Below, piece by piece: positions 59,201-64,000 of a DNA stretch of 64,000 nucleotides; position 1 is the first letter of the stretch, and every line of letters starts with the position of its first letter. Both the position numbers and the translations under genes were made by a program. Below the pieces are notes generated by a model. It was given only the letters and a program-made list of their open reading frames with translations, had not been told where the DNA came from and made no database searches. The stretch is from Panorpa germanica (taxonomy: Eukaryota; Arthropoda; Insecta; Mecoptera; Panorpidae), in assembly GCA_963678705.1 (NCBI GenBank), contig OY783206.1, positions 27,539,807-27,603,806 of the forward strand. The letters run 5' to 3'.

Positions 59201-60125
59201 CTTATTTCTTTGAATGGTGGACATGTTTTTGTCGTCAATCACATTTCTGGAAGTCGTGTTGGACACGAATCTGTTGGCTGGAGGGTTCTTCTCCACATGG
59301 GCCCTAAATGAATGCCTTGACGTCGCAAAACGCGGCATTTTCTGCTGCTCGTTCTGTCCGGTAGGCTTCTTTGGAAGTGGTGTGAATTTAGGCGGAAGCA
59401 GCGGTGTCGGGAAGCTTGGCTCCACTTCTTCCAGTTGGTATTCTTCTTCAGTGACCGTTTTGTTGCTATATCCGTTCGGAATGTTGCCGTAAATAGCATT
59501 CGATGGTTCCGGCGGCGGCTCAGGAACAGCGTGTCTTCTCTGCAACTGCAGGTGCCGGTCCATCTTCAGATACCCATTATCAGGTTCATCTTCTTCCACG
59601 GATTCGAAACTGCTATCAGACTGGTAGCCTTCCAGGAGGAGAAAGTTGCCCGGTTCTTGCTTGATCTGCTCAACTAGATTAAGAAGTTGAGATCGATATG
59701 ACTTCTTCAGGTCTTTCATCCAAAATTTTAGCTGATTATCACTAAGAGTCTAAAATAGACAATTATTTATTGTGTTAGTGTATTTGCATATGTCGCAGGG
59801 GCAATTAGCTAGTATTCAAACCAAGATAAAAAAAACATTTACCAGTAATGCTGCGCCATCTACTTCCCTGGTGCGAATTGCGGGAATGCAGGCTTCCATA
59901 CTATGCTAAAATGTTGAAACAAAATTATAATGTAGTATAAGTATAACATAACACATGCGTTTTAGAGCAAACTACTGTATTGCGTAGCGCGTTAGATTAA
60001 GTGTTATTACAGCTGCATATTTATCAGGGGTAAAAGTTACTCACTATGTGTAACACTTGACATATCTTGTCCACATCGTAGCTCTCGAACTCCCGGATGT
60101 GACGTGAGTGCTCTTTGGAGGACAT
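53251..60125 (-). CDS. SLP-76/BLNK-type adaptor with N-terminal SAM and C-terminal SH2
   Basis: Exons 60125-60045, 59905-59843, 59749-58375, 54022-53862 and 53475-53251 give 634 residues with every junction in phase. Residues 1-80 form a SAM domain (YDVDKICQVLHIHSMEACI ... EVDGAALLTLSDNQL). The large third exon is an acidic, proline- and serine-rich linker with tyrosine motifs that could be phosphorylated (DNGYLKM, AIYGNIP, DDLYENT, DGYVPPTP). The last two exons encode an SH2 domain: YYMNFNRKEAEHFL, GTFLIRPSTQ with the FLIR phosphotyrosine pocket arginine, then YDHSYTLTLIYQHRYFNIRI and IIRHHQS. SAM-linker-SH2 is the SLP-76/BLNK layout; in vertebrates these are cytosolic scaffolds downstream of Syk/ZAP-type kinases. 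The partners here are unknown. The start ATG is the first before the SAM core, and the frame stays open upstream to an acceptor-like TTACAG. Confidence 0.85.
54125..54345 (+). repeat. Repeat copy in SLP-76-like intron 3 (with 37.5 and 60.2 kb)
   Basis: TAAGGTGTAGAGTGTAAGGA, TTTAAACGACTCCTTTAATTG and ACATTTGAGATCCTGATAGT recur at 60190-60330 and inverted at 37600-37745. Confidence 0.6.
55260..55930. repeat. TIR-family fragments with a GGCTACCA x5 expansion
   Basis: At about 55271-55313 an 8-bp unit GGCTACCA is repeated five times inside the family segment that normally reads GGCTACCAG once. Downstream are AGATATTAACAATTAAAATA, the hairpin half AAGCCATCTCTTTTATACAA, a GAGTTCATAAGCACATT terminus (about 55621-55637), and a second fragment ending with GGACACAAGCCCATTAAC at 55914-55930. 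Confidence 0.55.
56770..57140 (-). repeat. Inverted copy of the 9.96-kb repeat
   Basis: It carries GAACTGTTTTTAAAAATAAA, CCTACTGCATTTTGACAGAT and TGTCACATTTTGGAGGTTAT, the reverse of the 9955-10375 core. Confidence 0.65.
57355..57545 (+). repeat. Repeat copy of the 4.85-kb family
   Basis: It contains AAAACATAACCTACAATGCT, GAACGCATCAGAACGTTTGT and TAACCTCACTCTAATTTTAT in the direct order of 4850-5050. Confidence 0.6.
57665..57842 (-). CDS. Orphan exon candidate inside the SLP-76-like intron 3
   Basis: An open frame of about 59 residues ends at a GTAATG donor (after 57665) in phase 1. Internal motifs are KLGTDASRFAVKNGGKKQLD and EMQLQTMFDSWERREKE. An acceptor at CCTAG (exon from 57819, phase 1) would make it a symmetrical cassette exon between 58375 and 54022 of the SLP-76-like gene. 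Alternatively its phase-1 end also fits the phase-1 start of the Mieap-like exon at 48980. I do not recognise the domain with confidence; the last 20 residues faintly recall the helical end of DENN domains. It could also be a stray exon fragment. Confidence 0.4.
57925..58310 (+). repeat. Direct copy of the 9.96-kb repeat
   Basis: AACCTCCAAAACGTGACAAT, ATGCAGTAGGATTTATTTTT and TTAACTAAACTCAAATTAAA match 10130-10365. It ends about 65 bp before the donor of the large SLP-76-like exon. Confidence 0.65.
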
Positions 60126-60184
60126 ATCGGCCTGTTGTAGTGACTGACAATTAAATCTGTAATTAATTTAATTAAAATAATAAT

Positions 60185-60430
60185 GAACTAAGGTGTAGAC
60201 TGTAAGGACAGTTGCAAAGTTTTGTCCCTTTAATTATCGCGGTTCTTTAAACGACTATTTTAATTGTTTCTATCTTCAATAACATTGCGACTATTTAAAA
60301 CAAATCACATTTGAGATCCTGATAGTTAACTTTATCAGTACGTGTAATATACATTTCTAGAATTTAAGATATTGTTCACAACACAAATTAAAGTGAAATT
60401 TGGGCGATTGTACGGGACCCTCTTTAACAG
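60185..60430 (+). repeat. Repeat copy upstream of the SLP-76-like start
   Basis: TAAGGTGTAGACTGTAAGGA through AATCACATTTGAGATCCTGA and TTTAAGATATTGTTCACAAC matches 54125-54340. It lies within about 60 bp of the first coding exon of the adaptor gene. Confidence 0.6.
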
Positions 60431-61330
60431 GGGAGCCCAAATCAATTTTTAACAAATACTGAACTATAGCAGATTTACTCTGAATTGAATGGAGTCGAAG
60501 ATAAATTCCCACTGGATGGAAAGGAATCTAGGGATGCGTTCCCTTCCCAGTAAACATTTTGGAGTAAATTCTACTTAATTTCTATTACGTATCATGAATT
60601 TTTTGTCTGGAACGTGTTCGTTTTCTATTCAGTCGTTCAAAGGAAAGGTCCTTTTTATGAGCTACAGACATTGCAACGACGGTTCACTGCTGAATTAAAA
60701 GCGGAGTAGGTTTATGATTTATGACCGGATAATAAAAATATACCCATGTGGGAAAGAAACAGAAATACTTAATGAATGATGTTGGAAAAAGAAAGAATAT
60801 TATTATGAAAAACTAACACAAAATCTGTGACAGGTAGAGAACTTGTAAAGCGTTAGAATAGAATTGTACGAGTGACTCGAACTTCACCAAATAGGACACT
60901 TCACCAAATTGTTTACTGGGTTCCTTACTATTTAATCAAAATAAAATAGGTCACAAGACGTTACAAGTTAGGTCACATTGTTTACATTATATATACCTTA
61001 ATCCATTAAAAGCTATTCCAGCAGACCCAGCAGACGTTGTTCTGCCCAAATTTCAATAAATGTTTTCACAATTCAACTGAAAATAAAAAAAAAGAATCAA
61101 TTTTTGTCACTGTTTTATTTTATTTTATCTTTTGGAAGGAGTGAAAATGGGTTGATAGAATAAGAATCACAAATGAAATGTAATTAATCACAAAGATATG
61201 CAATTTAAGGATTAAAGGCGGAAGAATGTAGTGCCTAATGGCAAAATATTACAAATAAATAATATTAATATTAATAAAGTACTGCAAGTTTTTCTAGAAT
61301 TTTACAATTTTTCTTTCCCTAAAAATTATT
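60431..61330. other. Upstream region of the SLP-76-like gene, no exon seen
   Basis: AT-rich sequence without recognisable coding content. Promoter and 5'-UTR exons of the minus-strand adaptor gene may lie here but were not identified. Confidence 0.35.
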
Positions 61331-61830
61331 ATTGTGAAATTTAGAGAATCGATAGAAATAGTTAAAACACATACTGGCTCAAATTTCTAGTGAGCCAGGA
61401 TTTATAGTTTTCAGCCAATTTCCATACAACATAACTTTTAACTATTAAAAAATTAAGGGGCACAGGACAAGGCAAAAGGAAAATTATCACAAGGATACCT
61501 ATTTAGGAAAATAATGAAATAAAAGCAGGAGCTACAGTAGTGGTGACGTCAGCATTGTAAATGGCAGATCGAGAGGGAAATTCAAAATAAAAGGAGATCG
61601 TACTGCAAGAAATGAATAAAGTTAAGCTAAGTTTTGCACCACCAGACGTTTCTTTTGACTGCGTTGTTAAATTTGTTATTACTTTTTAAAAACATTTAAT
61701 TTATATTTGAAGTGACACGCACAAAGTCATTAAATTGTGAAATTTTCGAATGTACAGTCTCGTTAAATATTACCGAGAGATAAACTTTTAGCATTTAGCA
61801 TTGGCGGTACGTCCTGCACCTCCTTAATGC
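61330..61830 (+). repeat. Second copy of the 38.28-kb repeat
   Basis: It shares TTTTCAGCCAATTTCCATAC, AGCAGGAGCTACAGTA, ATGGCAGATCGAGAGGGAAA and the ACCGAGAGATAAACTTTT end. A short insert (GTGGTGACGTCAGCATTGTA) precedes the ATG here. Confidence 0.6.
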
Positions 61831-62479
61831 CTTAATGTACAATTACGGCAGTCGTGCAGCAAATTAACAATCGAACAGTATTAACACTAAATAATAAAAT
61901 ACATACATGTTGCAATATCCAAATTTGCGTTGGGAGCACTTAATTTAAAACAATAAAATGGTCAAATTTTTGGCATAATTTGGTCACGCACGGTTCTCAG
62001 CAAAGTCTTGGCACTAGATTAGGCAGGCATTGGACAGGGACAGAGCTCGGTGTACAACTACGAACTATGATTAATCGTCGATCCGCGATAGCCCTTATCA
62101 ACCACTTCCGTTTTCGATGTTCAATTTCATAAAATTCCCGATTTTTTGCGTTCGCTGTTTATTTCATATTTTTATAAATAAAATATTTAGCATGAAAGAG
62201 TGAGAGAGGTAGAGTGAGGTGAGGAAGAGGGGTGGAGAGATACCAGGAAAAGATGGCAGTTTCTGTGGAATTAATATTTGTCATCAATAACTGCAGACGT
62301 GGAATTAGTGAACAACAACTTGATTGAAAAGGTCAACCGTTTTAAACTACGTTTATAAAAATATTTGTTTTTATCTAATTTAACATTTACCGTCCTATCG
62401 CCGACGACCTCCTACTATGTTGGCAATGTATATGGTGTACACCGCTGCCTAATAAGTTTACGATTAAGTATATACATAA

Positions 62480-62600
62480 TTAATTTAATTTGATAACAAC
62501 CAAACCCAGAAAATACACCTCTAGCTCTATAAGTTAGGGGATCGAACCCGAATTGCTTTAAACTCTGTTCTAGTAATCCTAAACGCGCCTGAATGAATAG
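62480..62600 (-). repeat. Second copy of the possible tRNA-derived SINE
   Basis: On the minus strand CGGGTTCGATCCCC (about 62538-62551) resembles a B box, and the same TTTTCTGGGTTTGGTTGTTA tail as at 9.48 kb follows. Confidence 0.4.
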
Positions 62601-62689
62601 CAACACAAAGAACAATCACCAAAAATCACTAGAAACATTTCTAACTATAAAATATTGCAAAAAAGTATATACTTTCTAATTTCATATTA

Positions 62690-63365
62690 TAACTTGAATT
62701 AAAATTTTAATGTGAATGTACTGTCTAATGAATGCAGCGATCCTATTGGTTGACATTTCGTTATTGTTTACATTCCCGTGCATCGCGTATTTCCAAAAAC
62801 ACACCGACTTTGCAAGTTTGAACTTGAGTCAAAATGAATCTCATTTAAAAATATTGCGGTCACCATAGTAAATACTAATTTTTGTATTAACACTGGATGA
62901 TACTTTTAGCGATACGTTAATGTTTAACCACCTGCACTGAGATCAATGACCGGTAAGTCATCACAAGTTCTGTCCATTATTTTGCAATGTTTGTTTTTAG
63001 AGAAAAATTATTACAATGTGTTAGAGCAGTGCAAATTTTGATTAAATTATTTCTATATAAACGAAAGAGACAGCAATATTACTGTAAAAATATTTATGAA
63101 GTAAATAATTGAATTTAATGTTAGTGTTATGTCGGTAGATGTGACAGTTAAAGACGAACTTGTGACATTGCGATCGACTGCATAATGATTGGCTGTTGAA
63201 GAAAAGAGATGGATATAGTTTGTACGTCAACCTAACAAAATAACTTGCAGCTACATATAAATTTGAATTTATATGTACAAGTGATATAATTATTACAATT
63301 TTTGGATAGACATTTCAATGAAACAAAACAGAATCCGTCACTCGAAGTGTTACTAGTTAAATATG
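62690..63365 (+). repeat. Full-length copy of a 650-bp repeat
   Basis: The first part matches 12955-13140, the middle matches 31960-32260 and 35350-35650 inverted, and the last part matches 13270-13430. It is therefore the most complete member of this family in the window. Non-coding. Confidence 0.65.
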
Positions 63366-63444
63366 TTGTAAGGAATTTTCTTCTTTAATATTTGACATGA
63401 TTTATTTAAAGCTAATAGTTTATCTGAGTGTACACTTACCTATC

Positions 63445-64000
63445 TCATTGCGCCTGCAGCATCTGCAACTTAAGTAACACAGTGATATGTGTCATTGAAC
63501 CGCAAAAGTATTTTGCAATGGACCGATGAAGGAATTCAGGTTTGCCATCATTGATGTTAACTATGAAGCCCGTCTTCTCTTTGCCTTCAGATATTTTCTT
63601 AAGAAATTCATTGTTTTCGCTTTTTGTATTCTGTTTTAATATTTCCAAATCATCTTCGTCAAATATTGCGAGAAGAGCGAGTGTTATCTTGTCTTCCAAT
63701 AGATCTAGAGCACCTGGTATGTTGGAATCTATATTTAGTTTATCCCGATGGTGTACTTCAATCATCACGTCTACAAATTCATCAAATAGTTGGGATTTGT
63801 GGGATATGTTCTCAAATACGTCAGCAGCATCCTGCGCGCTACTGTTGTTTATGACGTCACCCACCATTCTACAAAACATTGGTAGGCCTAAAAGTTCTCT
63901 GATCGCATAACGTGTGACCGCTCCAAAAGCCCGCTTCCCAGCTTCGAAATTCAATTCCTGTAACTGCCAATGAACTACCTGCAGACCATCTTCCATTCTT
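63445..64000 (-). CDS. NACHT-like (STAND NTPase) protein, C-terminal part, cut by window edge
   Basis: The open frame runs from the window edge to TGA at 63445 (about 185 residues). Recognisable segments are IRELLGLPMFCRMVGDVI, SQLFDEFVDVMIEVHH and GKPEFLHRSIAKYFCG. In insect NACHT-domain proteins, often with ankyrin repeats, a 'G.P.F...HR.FAEYF' segment lies after the NTPase, and the 'GLP.F..M..' and 'L...FV' helices lie just before it. The NTPase P-loop would be outside the window. The frame stops 20 residues after the HR..A.YF motif, and a GTAAGT donor lies 8 bases past the stop. So either this is the last coding exon with a 3'-UTR intron, or the ankyrin part has been lost. Family assignment is by motif pattern only. 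Confidence 0.45.
   Translation of the reverse strand, partial: RMEDGLQVVHWQLQELNFEAGKRAFGAVTRYAIRELLGLPMFCRMVGDVINNSSAQDAADVFENISHKSQLFDEFVDVMIEVHHRDKLNIDSNIPGALDLLEDKITLALLAIFDEDDLEILKQNTKSENNEFLKKISEGKEKTGFIVNINDGKPEFLHRSIAKYFCGSMTHITVLLKLQMLQAQ

Noticed and set aside
58484-59677. Several plus-strand ORFs of 80-123 codons
   Set aside because: They are antisense shadows of the large proline-rich exon of the SLP-76-like gene.

Overview
This is an AT-rich, intron-containing animal nuclear sequence, most likely from an insect. Support comes from GT-AG introns, short coding exons among dense small repeats, a LINE with reverse transcriptase and RNase H, and recognisable animal genes (V-ATPase accessory subunit S1/Ac45, a SAM+SH2 adaptor of the SLP-76/BLNK type, a mitochondria-eating-protein homologue, and a NACHT-like protein). 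I cannot fix the order of insect. All exon boundaries were read by eye from splice sites and checked by phase; no similarity search was run.

Layout. 1-3.8 kb holds repeats and a 5'-truncated LINE with a 16-bp target-site duplication. From 4.0 to 34.3 kb lies what I read as a five-member cluster of ATP6AP1/Ac45-type genes. Two are on the minus strand (gene E, about 4.0-14.1 kb; gene D, 17.4-19.4 kb). Three are on the plus strand (gene A, 21.6-23.3 kb; gene B, 25.6-27.2 kb; the canonical housekeeping ATP6AP1, 29.4-34.3 kb). A small intronless-CDS gene (6.6-7.1 kb, plus strand) sits antisense inside a long intron of gene E. From 34.6 to 64 kb the genes run on the minus strand: a truncated duplicate of a Mieap exon (34.6-34.9 kb), the Mieap/SPATA18-like gene (36.5-49.0 kb), the SLP-76/BLNK-like adaptor (53.3-60.1 kb) and the end of a NACHT-like gene (63.4 kb to the window edge).

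The Ac45 cluster is the striking part. A, B and the canonical gene share a five-exon plan with the same intron phases (0,1,0,0). A and B come from a recent tandem duplication that also copied their 3' flanks. Within it, the intron between exons 3 and 4 is less diverged than the flanking exons, and most exon differences change the amino acid, which points to diversifying selection. D and E appear to keep the N-terminal Ac45 exons and intron phases, but replace the second luminal domain with a furin-type basic site, a charged helix, one transmembrane segment and a Tyr-Arg-Pro cytosolic motif. If they ride on the V-ATPase, this would be a lineage-specific set of alternative accessory subunits.

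Much of the rest is small repeats: a TIR family whose ends read AATGGGCTTGTGTCCT with at least a dozen copies or fragments, several 200-650-bp families present 2-5 times, a foldback element, a degraded PIF/Harbinger-like piece and an exact 36-bp-period minisatellite. No retroviral or virus-derived element was recognised.
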